A DNA stretch of 42,918 bases from Candidatus Aristotella avistercoris (GCA_904397835.1 CAJFOV010000041.1:1-42918); one strand, 5' to 3'. Positions 28,015-36,846 are shown, counted from the first letter of the stretch. Translations and numbers: made by a program. The notes: generated from the sequence alone by a model not told the origin.

Positions 28015-28665
28015 ATGAAACTTGCCATCTTTGACTTGGACGGAACCCTGTTGGACACCCTTGGAACCCTGGCACATCACTGCAACCATGTGCTCCAGAG
28101 CCACGGCTATCCGACCCACCCGGTGGACAGCTACCGCTACTTTTTGGGGGAGGGGAGTCGCAAACTTCTCCAGCGCACCCTTCCCCAGGGGACGGACCAG
28201 GAAACAGTGGACACCCTACTGCAGGAATATCTGTCCTATTACGATGAACATTTGTTGGGGGACACCCAGCCCTACCCGGGGATTGCCCCTCTGCTGCAGG
28301 CCTGGCAGGAGAGGGGGCTGTGTCTGGCGGTCCTCTCCAACAAGCCCCATCCCCAGACCTGCAAGTTGATCGAACATTTTTTTCCTCGCCGGTTTGATCT
28401 GGTATTTGGCCAGCGGGAGGGCGTTCCCAGAAAGCCGGACCCAGCGGCGGCCATTGAGATCATGAATACCCTTGGGGTCTCCCCACAGGAGACCATCTAT
28501 CTGGGGGACACCAGCACCGATATGCAGACTGGGCGCTCCTGCGGGGCATATACTGTGGGGGTTCTTTGGGGCTTTCGCCCTAAGGAGGAGCTGGAGCAGT
28601 ACCATCCCGATAAAATTGTCGCCCGTCCTCAGGAGTTGATGGACCTCTGTGTCTCAGAGCGATAG
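28015..28665 (+). CDS. HAD family phosphatase (phosphoglycolate phosphatase-like)
   Basis: A 216-residue haloacid-dehalogenase-type hydrolase. Motif I is FDLDGTLLDT (nucleophile Asp7, acid Asp9). A helical cap follows (about 15-80). Motif II is VLSNKP, the conserved Lys lies in RKPDP, and motif IV is GDTSTDMQTG. This is the Gph/PpaX subfamily, which dephosphorylates small metabolites; the true substrate is unknown. AGGAGG precedes the ATG. The pyruvate-kinase C-domain gene follows after 109 bases and may be cotranscribed. Confidence 0.9.
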   Translation: MKLAIFDLDGTLLDTLGTLAHHCNHVLQSHGYPTHPVDSYRYFLGEGSRKLLQRTLPQGTDQETVDTLLQEYLSYYDEHLLGDTQPYPGIAPLLQAWQERGLCLAVLSNKPHPQTCKLIEHFFPRRFDLVFGQREGVPRKPDPAAAIEIMNTLGVSPQETIYLGDTSTDMQTGRSCGAYTVGVLWGFRPKEELEQYHPDKIVARPQELMDLCVSER

Positions 28666-28774
28666 ACCTTTGAACAACGGCCGGTGCGTGGAGATGGAAC
28701 AGATTTTGGTCTGTGGTCTGCCATAAAACCGCCAGAAATATTTGTCATGGATCGATGGAAAGGAGCGTTTCACC

Positions 28775-29326
28775 ATGTATTTTGAGAAACCTGGAAAAGA
28801 AAACACCGCCAAGACCGTAGAGCTTGCGCTGGCAGCAGCCAAGGAGGCGGGGATCTCCACCTTGGTGGTGGCCAGTGGCTCTGGAGAGACGGCCCGCTAT
28901 TTTCAGGCCGCAGCAGAGCAGGGGATACAGGTTGTGGTGGTCACCCACGCCAACGGATACAAACAGCCCGGCGGCCAGGAGATGCCCCCAGTGGTTCGCC
29001 AAGAGTTGGAAGCCTGTGGCATGAAAGTTGTCACCACCACCCACGTGCTCAGCGGAGCAGAGCGCGGGCTTTCCACCCGTCTGGGTGGGGTCTACCCCAT
29101 TGAGATCATGGCCCACACCCTGCGTATGCTGGGTCAGGGCACTAAGGTCTGCGTGGAGTGCGCCGTGATGGCCCTGGACTGCGGCGCCATTCAGCCGGAA
29201 CCTGTGGTGTGTGTGGGTGGAACGGGCCGGGGGGCAGACACCGCGTGGATCTTGCGCCCTGCCCATGCCCAGGACATTCTGTCCACCAAGTTGGACCGCC
29301 TCATCTGTAAGCCCATTTTGTCCTAA
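28775..29326 (+). CDS. Stand-alone pyruvate kinase C-terminal-like domain protein
   Basis: A 183-residue protein matching the C-terminal allosteric domain of pyruvate kinase without the catalytic barrel. Visible blocks are MYFEKPGKEN at the start, TLVVASGSGETARYF, VVVVTHANGYKQPG, VLSGAERGLSTRLGGVYPIE, and VCVGGTGRGADTAWILRPAH near the end. Such proteins are widespread in anaerobes but have no settled function; ligand binding or a regulatory role is inferred. ATG 28775 was chosen because AAAGGAG lies nine bases upstream; an earlier in-frame ATG has no site. It ends before a strong hairpin at 29525-29580. Confidence 0.85.
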   Translation: MYFEKPGKENTAKTVELALAAAKEAGISTLVVASGSGETARYFQAAAEQGIQVVVVTHANGYKQPGGQEMPPVVRQELEACGMKVVTTTHVLSGAERGLSTRLGGVYPIEIMAHTLRMLGQGTKVCVECAVMALDCGAIQPEPVVCVGGTGRGADTAWILRPAHAQDILSTKLDRLICKPILS

Positions 29327-29524
29327 TTGAGGCAGTGGGCCGGGAGCTCCGCTCCTTGTCGGCATTGTCGGTAACCCAATTGTGAAATAGCGCCCGAGAA
29401 ACCTTCCACTGCCCATGGCGCTGCATCTGGCGTGCATGACCACCCTCAAAAAATCGTAGGGAGCTGCGTGGCCGGCAGAGTGGTCGATTTGCGGGTCTGA
29501 AGCTTTTGCATATAAATGTAAATA

Positions 29525-29580
29525 AAGAAGAGGGGTTCCCTCTGCTGAAAGAAATTTCAGACAGGAGGAACCCCTTCTTC
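29525..29580 (-). terminator. Bidirectional terminator between convergent genes
   Basis: AGAAGAGGGGTTCC pairs with GGAACCCCTTCTTC, and an inner stem CTGAAA/TTTCAG closes on a GAAA loop. The minus-strand exit is TTTATTTACATTT. It lies between the PK C-domain gene and the D-acylase gene. Confidence 0.85.
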
Positions 29581-29613
29581 TATGCATATTTTGATATGGA
29601 GATACGAGGGATA

Positions 29614-31245
29614 TTAGTTGTCGCGGCCTCTGCGCAGCACACGGCCGGCCAGAATATCCGTCTGCTCGCCGTGCTCCAACGCAACCTGGCCGTTGACCAG
29701 CACATGCTCGATGCCCACGGTGTACTGCTTGGGATCGGTGTAGGTGGCCACATCTGCAATGGTCTCAGGATCAAAGACCACCACGTCGGCGTAGTTGCCC
29801 TCCTTCAGGACGCCACGCTTGCCAAGGCCCAGGCGCTTTGCCGGGACACTGGTCATTTTGCGCACCGCATCCTCAAAGGTCATCAGGCCCTTTTCCCGCA
29901 CATAGTGGGAGAAGATCCGGCCAAAGGTGCCAAATGCACGGGGATGGGGTTTGCCGATGGAGAGGAGCCCCTCTGTGGAGAGGTTCATGCTGTCGGAGCC
30001 ATAGGTGACCTCCGGGCGGCAGACCACCTTGTCCACATCCTCATCAGCCATCAGGGAGATGACCACCTGGATCTTTCCATGCTCGGAAGCCAGCAGCCGG
30101 AAGACCACCTCAAAGGGATCCTCATTCCACTCAGCGGCAATTTGCGCAATGGATTTGCCCTCCAGAGGCTTGTTTTCCTCCTTCATCATGGAGGCGATCA
30201 CAACATCCTCCCAGCTCTTAAGCATAAGGTAGGTGTCCTGCCAGTTGGGCAGGCCGCTCTTCATATCCTGAATCATCTTTTCTTTAAGCTCGGGCACCTG
30301 GATGCGCTCCACCATCTTGGCGACGCCTCCCTCAAAGGCCCACGGCGGCAGGAAAGAGCTCAGGGAGGTCATGCCGGCATTATAGGGGTAGCAGTCAAAG
30401 GTGACGTCCAGGCCCTCGGCTCTGGCCTGCTCGATGCGGGCAAACACCTTGTCCATCTGGCCGGCATACTTGGCGCCCATAATCTTCAGATGGGAGATGT
30501 GCAGCGGCACGCCGCCCCGTTTGGCAATTTCAATGGCCTCGTCCAGGGCCTCCCAGATGGAGTCGCCCTCACCGCGCATATGGGTGCAGTAGTAGCCGCC
30601 ATAGGGGGACACCGCTTTGCACAGCTCCGCCAGCTCATCGGTGCTGGTATAAGCACCCGGGAGATAGATCAAGCCGCTGGTCAGGGCGAAGGCGCCGGCC
30701 TCCATGGCCTTGCGGGCCTCCTCCTTCATATGTTCCAACTGTTCCGGGGTGGCCGGCTCCTCAGAAAAGCCCATCTCATAGATGCGCAATGCACCCTGTG
30801 CCGCCAGAGGGACCACATTGACTGCCGGGTTGTGCTCGTCTACATAGTCCAGATATTCCTCGTAGGAGTGCCAGTGGAGTTCCAACTTAGCGGGGATGGT
30901 GCCCACAATCCGGGTGGAGAGGTAGTCCAGCAACAACTCCTTGTTTTCATCTTTTACAGGCGCAACACCAATGCCGCAGTTCCCGATGACATCGGTGGTA
31001 ACACCGGTGTGGATGCGGCTTCTGGTATAGCGGTCATAGAGGATGGAAAGATCCGAATGGGTGTGGAAGTCAACGAATCCCGGGGCAACCATTTTACCGG
31101 TCGCATCCAGGGTTTTGACGGCCTCTTCATCCTTCAGATCTCCAATGGCCACAATTTGGTCGCCGCGGATCCCCAAATCTGCCTGGTAACGGGGAGCACC
31201 GGTTCCATCCACGATCCAGCCGTTGACAATCTTTACATCCAACAT
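29614..31245 (-). CDS. N-acyl-D-amino-acid deacylase
   Basis: A 543-residue amidohydrolase of the D-aminoacylase family, which releases D-amino acids from N-acyl-D-amino acids. Metal site residues by family position are His61 and His63 (DFHTHSD), bridging Cys90 (GNCGIGV), His222 (THMRGEG), His252 (HISHLK) and Asp418 (YGSDSM). Barrel and flanking beta domains are complete. ATG 31245 has GGAGGG seven bases upstream. It is transcribed divergently from a Crp/Fnr gene with overlapping promoters, which makes that regulator a candidate controller. Dihydropyrimidinase-like relatives are a less likely alternative. Confidence 0.92.
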   Translation of the reverse strand: MLDVKIVNGWIVDGTGAPRYQADLGIRGDQIVAIGDLKDEEAVKTLDATGKMVAPGFVDFHTHSDLSILYDRYTRSRIHTGVTTDVIGNCGIGVAPVKDENKELLLDYLSTRIVGTIPAKLELHWHSYEEYLDYVDEHNPAVNVVPLAAQGALRIYEMGFSEEPATPEQLEHMKEEARKAMEAGAFALTSGLIYLPGAYTSTDELAELCKAVSPYGGYYCTHMRGEGDSIWEALDEAIEIAKRGGVPLHISHLKIMGAKYAGQMDKVFARIEQARAEGLDVTFDCYPYNAGMTSLSSFLPPWAFEGGVAKMVERIQVPELKEKMIQDMKSGLPNWQDTYLMLKSWEDVVIASMMKEENKPLEGKSIAQIAAEWNEDPFEVVFRLLASEHGKIQVVISLMADEDVDKVVCRPEVTYGSDSMNLSTEGLLSIGKPHPRAFGTFGRIFSHYVREKGLMTFEDAVRKMTSVPAKRLGLGKRGVLKEGNYADVVVFDPETIADVATYTDPKQYTVGIEHVLVNGQVALEHGEQTDILAGRVLRRGRDN

Positions 31246-31339
31246 ACTTGATCCCTCCAATATTTCTATCCTACCCCTGAAAAAACAAGGGGAATTTTCT
31301 TGAGTGTAACAAAAAGCCTCGTAAAAATCTGTAGTCTAC

Positions 31340-31368
31340 TTTACATTATAAGCACTTTTGGATAAAAT
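31340..31368 (+). promoter_or_regulatory. Promoter of the Crp/Fnr gene
   Basis: -35 TTTACA (31340-31345) and -10 TAAAAT (31363-31368), 17 bases apart. It overlaps the divergent D-acylase promoter almost completely. Confidence 0.65.
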
Positions 31369-31373
31369 GAAAA
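31345..31373 (-). promoter_or_regulatory. Promoter of the D-acylase gene
   Basis: Minus-strand perfect -10 TATAAT (31345-31350) and -35 TTTTCA (31368-31373), 17 bases apart. It shares bases with the plus-strand promoter, so the two should compete for polymerase. Inverted copies of TGTTACA flank the pair (31305-31311 and 31399-31405). Confidence 0.55.
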
Positions 31374-31420
31374 TAGCTTTCGTTATTTTTTGGAGAGATG
31401 TTACAGCGTAAGGAGCAGAC

Positions 31421-32131
31421 ATGAGTGAGCAAAATCAACAGATCTATCGGGAATTGATGAACAGCGGGATCGACTTCCCCTGGATTTCATCCACCGTTCG
31501 TAGCATTCAGCCCCTGTTGGAAGGGGCTGTGGAGATCACCCTAAAAAAAGGGGACATTCTATATGACGAGTCCTATGATGGCAGGTATGTCTATGTGGTC
31601 AAATCCGGTCGGGTGGGCAACTACTTTATCACATCCGATGGCCACGAAAAACTGGTGGGCATCTTTGTCAAGGGATCCTTGTTGGGGGAGATGCATGTGC
31701 TAGACGAAAAGTCAGGGTACTATATCTCTCAGGTAACTTCCCGCCAGGCCACCCTCTATCAGGTTACCAGGGAGACCTTTCTTCAAAAGCTCCAGGAGAT
31801 TCCATCTCTCACTTGGGCAGTCTTTGAAAGTCTATCCGACAAGATCCGGGTGCTCTCCAGTCAGCTGGAGTATGGGGTATACACCGATGCGGCTACAAAG
31901 ATTGCTTTTTTTCTACTTTCCACCTGTAAGCACTATGGTGTTCCAACAGAACAGGGATATCTCCTGGATTTGGACTTCACCCACCGGGATTTGGCGTGGA
32001 CAGTGGGACTCAGCCGTGTCTCAGTATCCAATCAGCTGTTAGCCTTTCAGGCACAGGGGGTCATTGGAAAACTGGGGAAACGGTATGTGGTGTATGATCT
32101 GGCCTTCCTTTGGGACATGATCCATGGATAG
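31421..32131 (+). CDS. Crp/Fnr family transcriptional regulator
   Basis: A 236-residue regulator. An N-terminal cyclic-nucleotide-type beta-roll covers about residues 25-130 (KKGDILYDESYDGRYVYVVKSGRV and FVKGSLLGEMHVLD). A dimer helix and a C-terminal winged helix (about 155-230) follow, with recognition segment HRDLAWTVGLSRVSVSNQL. No N-terminal cysteine cluster is present, so it is not an iron-sulfur Fnr; the ligand is unknown. Divergent arrangement with the D-acylase suggests control of that gene. A possible AAGGAG site lies upstream of the ATG. Confidence 0.9.
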   Translation: MSEQNQQIYRELMNSGIDFPWISSTVRSIQPLLEGAVEITLKKGDILYDESYDGRYVYVVKSGRVGNYFITSDGHEKLVGIFVKGSLLGEMHVLDEKSGYYISQVTSRQATLYQVTRETFLQKLQEIPSLTWAVFESLSDKIRVLSSQLEYGVYTDAATKIAFFLLSTCKHYGVPTEQGYLLDLDFTHRDLAWTVGLSRVSVSNQLLAFQAQGVIGKLGKRYVVYDLAFLWDMIHG

Positions 32132-32158
32132 TTGTGCTCTTCAAGAGTATCTTTTAAA

Positions 32159-32196
32159 AAGAAACCGGTCTGTGAGCAAACCACAGGCCGGTTTCT
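32159..32196 (-). terminator. Terminator after the YkvI-like gene
   Basis: GAAACCGG-N-CTGTG pairs with CACAG-N-CCGGTTTC. The minus-strand exit is TTTTTAAAAG. It lies between the convergent YkvI-like and Crp/Fnr genes; the plus side lacks a T run. Confidence 0.75.
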
Positions 32197-32203
32197 GGCA
32201 AGT

Positions 32204-33454
32204 CTATCTGGGTTGTTCCGGAGATTCTGCAGATCGGACCAATTTATTTGGCCCATTGTCTCTGCTGACAACTTTTGAGGCTCCTCCCACAGAGGAAGAA
32301 GAGGATTTCTCCTCTTCGGCAGAGCCTAATGTGCCATCGATACTCTCACCCAGTGCCTGTTGTTCCTGTTGGCGGTAGAAGGCAATGTTACCCTTCCGGA
32401 TCAACTGACGGTAAAACATGCAGGCCATAAGCACAATGCCAAGATAACCTGAGAAAGAATACACTCTGTTCACCAGCTCAGCATAGGGCAAAAATCCCAT
32501 GATTAGCCCTGCGCCAATGACCACAAGGCAAAGAACATGATAACGAGGCGTATGTTCCTGTGCAAATTTTTGTGGCAGCACAATGAGTTTGGTCAGGCAG
32601 CTGGAGAAGAGACCCAAAAGCAATAAAACTGCGAAGAGGGAGCCAAACATCGGGTGGATATCAGTGGCCAAAGCCAGTACAGGGATATCCTTGTCATAGA
32701 TGTCGGTCAGATGCGCCATCATGCCAAGGTTGAGGCAGATGACCGCTAAAATCAGCAGAAAGCCTCCAGCACCGCCACCCCACATGGCAGAACGTCCATT
32801 TTTTGCCCGGTGGGAGAGCTGCACCAGATAAGGCACCAGAACAATGGCCATAAATGCTCCATACAACAAGCCAGATAGGGCCCAATTGCCACTGGAACGT
32901 ACAATGGGGAGGCTCTGGGCAGTTTCCATCGCCAGTGGGAGCTGTGCCCATCCAGTGACAATTCCCCCGATCCCCACGACCAAGGTAAATACAATGATCA
33001 ATGTGCCAATGAGGCTGATCAATTTCAGGAGTCGGTCAACTCCCATAAGCACTGTGACAAATGCCAAAACCGATAATACCAGTTTGGCCACAATCGCATT
33101 GATGCCAAACTGTTCAAAGGCTGCAGAACCTAGGGCCGAAACGGAGATGCCATAGCAAAGGAAGAGATAGACAAAGGAGAACCATTCAAAGAATGTCCCC
33201 AGAGACTTCCCGCAGTAATAGCGGAAAACATATCGGTCTGTGCGCAGGCCACTACCTTTCCCAATCTTTGTCATAGACATTCCCATCCAGACAAAAAGAA
33301 CCAAAGTAATGGCGCAGGCTCCCAAACTCCCCCAGCCAAAGGCAGTAAAAAACTGCAAAATCTCCTGGCCAGTGGCAAAGCCGGATCCAATACAAAAGGC
33401 GATATAGCCTCCAGCAATTTGCAAAAAGCTGCTCCAATGGATTTTTTCCTTCAT
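32204..33454 (-). CDS. YkvI-like transporter (APC superfamily)
   Basis: A 416-residue integral membrane protein with about ten or eleven helices. The first helix carries GGYIAFCIGSGFATGQEILQ, an unwound Gly-rich helix typical of LeuT-fold amino-acid transporters and matching the YkvI group. The cargo is unknown. The C-terminal cytoplasmic tail (about 365-416) is hydrophilic, with Glu/Ser runs (EEEKSSSSS). ATG 33454 has GGAGGG upstream. It converges on the Crp/Fnr gene. Given the neighbouring D-acylase, amino-acid uptake is a reasonable but untested guess. Confidence 0.82.
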   Translation of the reverse strand: MKEKIHWSSFLQIAGGYIAFCIGSGFATGQEILQFFTAFGWGSLGACAITLVLFVWMGMSMTKIGKGSGLRTDRYVFRYYCGKSLGTFFEWFSFVYLFLCYGISVSALGSAAFEQFGINAIVAKLVLSVLAFVTVLMGVDRLLKLISLIGTLIIVFTLVVGIGGIVTGWAQLPLAMETAQSLPIVRSSGNWALSGLLYGAFMAIVLVPYLVQLSHRAKNGRSAMWGGGAGGFLLILAVICLNLGMMAHLTDIYDKDIPVLALATDIHPMFGSLFAVLLLLGLFSSCLTKLIVLPQKFAQEHTPRYHVLCLVVIGAGLIMGFLPYAELVNRVYSFSGYLGIVLMACMFYRQLIRKGNIAFYRQQEQQALGESIDGTLGSAEEEKSSSSSVGGASKVVSRDNGPNKLVRSAESPEQPR

Positions 33455-33512
33455 GGTCGTCCCTCCAAAGTGATGATGGCAACATGACGTATGTTTTGCG
33501 CATCCATAGAAT

Positions 33513-33540
33513 AGCATATGGCAAAGAAGCTTTCTGTAAA
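33513..33540 (-). promoter_or_regulatory. Promoter of the YkvI-like gene
   Basis: Minus-strand -35 TTTACA (33535-33540) and -10 TATGCT (33513-33518), with 16-base spacing. Confidence 0.55.
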
Positions 33541-33704
33541 AGAGTTTACAATTCCCTGATTTGTCTGATTACTCTAACTCGGCGCTATTCTCTAGTATGT
33601 AGATTTCTAGAAAAATGTTCCACAACCGTGCCCTTTGGAAAAGGAACGAATGTAAAATCAATAAAAATATTTGCATAAAACGCCTTCAACGGTTTGATGA
33701 GCTC

Positions 33705-33733
33705 TTGGATTTTTTCCATGGTTGTGTTATAAT
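33705..33733 (+). promoter_or_regulatory. Promoter of the YrvL-like gene
   Basis: -35 TTGGAT (33705-33710) and perfect -10 TATAAT (33728-33733), 17 bases apart. Confidence 0.75.
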
Positions 33734-33770
33734 GACTGTGAATACATATGGTAGATAGGAGGGAGAAACG

Positions 33771-34217
33771 ATGTTTAAAAATACAAAGTATCGGATCAAT
33801 TGGAGAAGTCACATGATATCAGGCGGCACGCTGCTGACCTTTTCTGGGCTTTTATTTTTATTCATCACTTTCACTGCATTGTGCGGGAGAAGGCTTGCAC
33901 CATATTTCTCTCTCCAATACAACTCTGTTTGGAGTCTCTTATCCTTCTTTTTGGTCTTTGGCCTGCTAAAGTTTCCAATGAGCGCCTTGGTATCGGTGGT
34001 TCCAAGGACCATACGGCAACAGGAGAATCTCTCTGCCAGGCGCATGAAACTTCTGCGCATGATCTGTAATGCATTTAGTACAACGGTGGTGATTGTGCTG
34101 GTGGACTATTTCATGGACAGTGTCCATGTGCCGGATCTCACCACATTGTCATTTGCATTTTTCTTCTCTGTTGCGGATCTCTATCTGAACAGCGATGAGA
34201 ATGATAGGGTACTGTAG
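33771..34217 (+). CDS. YrvL-like small membrane protein
   Basis: A 148-residue protein with four predicted helices (about 17-38, 52-75, 95-112 and 122-138). The segments LQYNSVWSLLSFF and VDYFMDSVHVPDLTTLSFAFFFSVADLYLNS match what I recall of the YrvL regulatory protein family of Bacilli. That is from memory, so the assignment is moderate. AGGAGG precedes the ATG. A perfect long terminator follows, so it is a single-gene unit. Composition is more AT-rich than the housekeeping block to the left. Confidence 0.65.
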   Translation: MFKNTKYRINWRSHMISGGTLLTFSGLLFLFITFTALCGRRLAPYFSLQYNSVWSLLSFFLVFGLLKFPMSALVSVVPRTIRQQENLSARRMKLLRMICNAFSTTVVIVLVDYFMDSVHVPDLTTLSFAFFFSVADLYLNSDENDRVL

Positions 34218-34250
34218 AGCGCCATTTGAAATTTTGTGATCTCCCATATC

Positions 34251-34295
34251 GCATAAAAACAGCCGCACACATTTTGTGTGCGGCTGTTTTTATGC
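34251..34295 (+). terminator. Terminator between YrvL-like and serine hydrolase genes
   Basis: GCATAAAAACAGCCGCACAC pairs perfectly with GTGTGCGGCTGTTTTTATGC around a short AT-rich loop. The A and T runs inside the arms make it effective on both strands. Confidence 0.9.
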
Positions 34296-34358
34296 TTGAA
34301 GTTGGAGGGGGAACTTGTTTGTGTCAAGCTGGACTAATCTGTAAGAGTTGCTTTGCGG

Positions 34359-36197
34359 CTATGTGTGGCTCAGCATACCTTTGAGGGTTGGGGTCGCAAA
34401 TTTTTGCAGTTTGAACTCTACGAAGTCATTGTCGCTGCCTCCAAGTTTTTTGAGGAGTTCCCCCTGAAGAGCAGGCACAAAAAATTTTTCGATAGCCATC
34501 AGCACGCCAGGCGTCTCATCCATGGCGATCCGCAGGCGATTTCCCTCCAAAAAGAAGCATTTGATCAAACGGGTACAAGCGGACTCTACAAAACAGATCT
34601 GCAGCTTGAGCACAAGGTGATCATCCTCATCGGTAGTAAAATCTCCAGTGGTGCCCACCAGGAACTGTTCTCCACGCAGTTCCACGATGCTATAGAGAGG
34701 AGCTCCAAACCCGATGGAGATGCGGTTGGCTAGCTGATCCTCCTGAATCTCCAATTTGAAGCAACCGTTGTGCACCAAAAAGCCAATGCGCTGAATCCCG
34801 CTGGCAAAGTTTCCTCCGGAACACTGCAAAATCAGAGGCAATAGTCCCGCTGTGTTGCTGGCAAGAAGATATTGATGACCGTCTAGCTCCTGCGCCTGTA
34901 CAGGGATCGAGGACAGAGCAGCATCTTCTGTCACTGGGGTAGACCCTCTCTTTTGGTGTTGGAATAGCCGTTTCCACCAGGGGAGCGGTTGCATAGGAGG
35001 GACGCCAGCCTTGGAAGGATCCACAGATGGAACCGGCTTGCGAAAGACCAGATGGCTTGTCACAAACTGCAATGCATGTTGTCCAGCAGGATCCGGTGGT
35101 AGGGCGGCCTGCGAAAAGGTTTTTTGTGGACCAAAGAATCGGTCCATCTGATCCAAAATAGGGCTGCGGGGCAGCAGGTTAGAGCTACCTGCCGTGAGCG
35201 CCACCACCATGTCATGTTGGGGAATCACAAAGATATATTGGCCAAACAGGCCGTTAAACTCATACCGGCCAGAGGGCTCCAACCAGATTTGATAGCCATA
35301 TCCGAGCCCCTTGCCATCTCCCGTGTCCTTGATGTGTGGGGTGGTTGAAGTAAGAACCCAATCCTCTGGTACCAGTTGGCGCATCTCTCCCTGAACATTC
35401 CAGCGCCCCTTCTGTAGATAGAGCTGCCCCAGCTTTGCCATATCCTCTGGATGGAGATAAAGACCCCACCCGCCTTTTTCGATGCCCTGGGGGCAGGTCT
35501 CCCAGCTGGTAATCTGCAGCTGCATGGGGTCAAACAGCCTGGGGCGAAGATACTCCACCAATGTCTGCCCCGTTTTGCGGTGCAGGATGGCCGCCAACAT
35601 ATAGGTGTTGGTGCTGTTGTATGAGAACTTGCTCCCAGGTTCAAAGGAGGTTCCCCCCTCAAGAAAGGCACGTACCCAGTCGCTCTTTAGATAGGACCCC
35701 ATCTCATTGAAGGTGGCGCCGGACTGCATGGTCAGCAGATGTTGTATTGTTATAGAGCGGACAGTACGGGAGGTGAGAAAATTCACCTTTTCCGGAAAGA
35801 TATCCACAATCTTTTCCTCCAGGGAGAGCAATCCCTCTGATACGGCCATCCCTACAGCCATAGAGGTGATACTCTTTGAGATAGAGTAGACAATGTGGGC
35901 GCAATCGTGGCGGAAAGGGCTCCAATCTCCCTGGGCAATGACCGCTCCGTGGCGCAAAACCAGTAGGGAGTGGGGGAGCAGCTCCGGTATGGTAGAAATT
36001 TGACGAATGAATTCTGCCAGGATTTGACTTGGAACCCCCTGTTCCTCTGGCGTGGAACGGGGAAGGGGGCTCGGAGAAGCTTGTAATACCGGCTTGGGCT
36101 TTTGTGGGACAAAGGGATATGGAGAGAGATGCGCTGTATCCCCCTGCATAACACTGCGCACCAAGTCAAATTTTTTGAGTTGAGATAAAAGATCCAT
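34359..36197 (-). CDS. Serine hydrolase (beta-lactamase/class C fold) with C-terminal domain
   Basis: A 612-residue protein. Residues about 45-375 form a penicillin-binding-type hydrolase with SxxK at Ser105-Lys108 (SISKSITS) and Tyr193-x-Ser195 (FSYNSTN); the third motif is not clear. Residues about 430-610 form a second domain of beta-rich character resembling those after other S12 hydrolases. No signal peptide or membrane helix is seen, so it appears cytoplasmic. ATG 36197 has GGAGG four bases upstream, a rather short spacing. Candidate activities are esterase or D-amino peptidase; a true beta-lactamase is unlikely without export. Confidence 0.82.
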   Translation of the reverse strand: MDLLSQLKKFDLVRSVMQGDTAHLSPYPFVPQKPKPVLQASPSPLPRSTPEEQGVPSQILAEFIRQISTIPELLPHSLLVLRHGAVIAQGDWSPFRHDCAHIVYSISKSITSMAVGMAVSEGLLSLEEKIVDIFPEKVNFLTSRTVRSITIQHLLTMQSGATFNEMGSYLKSDWVRAFLEGGTSFEPGSKFSYNSTNTYMLAAILHRKTGQTLVEYLRPRLFDPMQLQITSWETCPQGIEKGGWGLYLHPEDMAKLGQLYLQKGRWNVQGEMRQLVPEDWVLTSTTPHIKDTGDGKGLGYGYQIWLEPSGRYEFNGLFGQYIFVIPQHDMVVALTAGSSNLLPRSPILDQMDRFFGPQKTFSQAALPPDPAGQHALQFVTSHLVFRKPVPSVDPSKAGVPPMQPLPWWKRLFQHQKRGSTPVTEDAALSSIPVQAQELDGHQYLLASNTAGLLPLILQCSGGNFASGIQRIGFLVHNGCFKLEIQEDQLANRISIGFGAPLYSIVELRGEQFLVGTTGDFTTDEDDHLVLKLQICFVESACTRLIKCFFLEGNRLRIAMDETPGVLMAIEKFFVPALQGELLKKLGGSDNDFVEFKLQKFATPTLKGMLSHT

Positions 36198-36412
36198 AGG
36201 GCCTCCTTTGCAGCAAAAAGAGAGAATCAATCCCTTTCATCATACCATGAGTCGCTTCCTCTGGCAAATCCCCCATGGTGAGAAAGGAAGGGCCGCCCTC
36301 CAGAAGTACAAAGGCTTTCACAAAATTTTTCCGTTCTCTAAAATCTCTGTTGGTGTAATGATATTTTTCTGTTTTTGACATATGATAACCTTCGTATAGG
36401 GAGGTGAATGGG

Positions 36413-36793
36413 GTGAGAAAAAGGGGACCATCTTGGGTAGGGCCATTTCTGATTGGGGCTGTTGGCTACAGTCTGTTAGAAATTCTATGGCGCGGCTTTA
36501 CCCATTGGACCATGGCCATAACCGGCGGCAGCTGTATGACCGCTATCTGTTGGGCAAACCGGCGTTTAAAAGGTCGCAATCTGTGGCAGAGGTGCCTTGT
36601 TGGGGCCAGCATTATCACAGCCGCAGAATTTTTGGTGGGCTGTTTGGTCAACCGCAAACTGCACTGGCAGGTGTGGGATTACTCAGAGGAAACATATAAC
36701 TTGTTGGGACAGGTCTGTCTGCCCTTTTGTTTGATCTGGTATGCGCTGTGTATTCCTGTGGCGCTGCTCAGCCTTCGATTGAACAACCGATAA
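36413..36793 (+). CDS. CmpB-type (putative ABC transporter permease) membrane protein
   Basis: A 126-residue protein with about four helices. Features typical of the ABC_trans_CmpB family are the basic start, LEILWRGFTHWTMAITGG, EFLVGCLVNRKLHWQVWDYSE and the C-terminal LGQVCLPFCLIWYALC. The family name is historical and no ATPase partner is present; the role is unknown. The start is GTG 36413, with AGGGAGG eight bases upstream; a GTG at 36404 overlaps the ribosome site and is rejected. A terminator follows at 36821. Confidence 0.78.
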   Translation: MRKRGPSWVGPFLIGAVGYSLLEILWRGFTHWTMAITGGSCMTAICWANRRLKGRNLWQRCLVGASIITAAEFLVGCLVNRKLHWQVWDYSEETYNLLGQVCLPFCLIWYALCIPVALLSLRLNNR

Positions 36794-36820
36794 AGGATTG
36801 TAGTCTATCACACACAGGTA

Positions 36821-36846
36821 GGGCGGGAACATCCCGCCCATTTTTT
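36821..36846 (+). terminator. Terminator of the CmpB-type gene
   Basis: GGGCGGGA pairs with TCCCGCCC around a three-base loop, followed by ATTTTTTG. Confidence 0.9.

Noticed and set aside
36166..36381. Minus-strand 71-codon open frame overlapping the start of the serine hydrolase
   Set aside because: Only a weak AAGG precedes its ATG, and its second half covers the hydrolase ribosome site and start. Not supportable as a gene.
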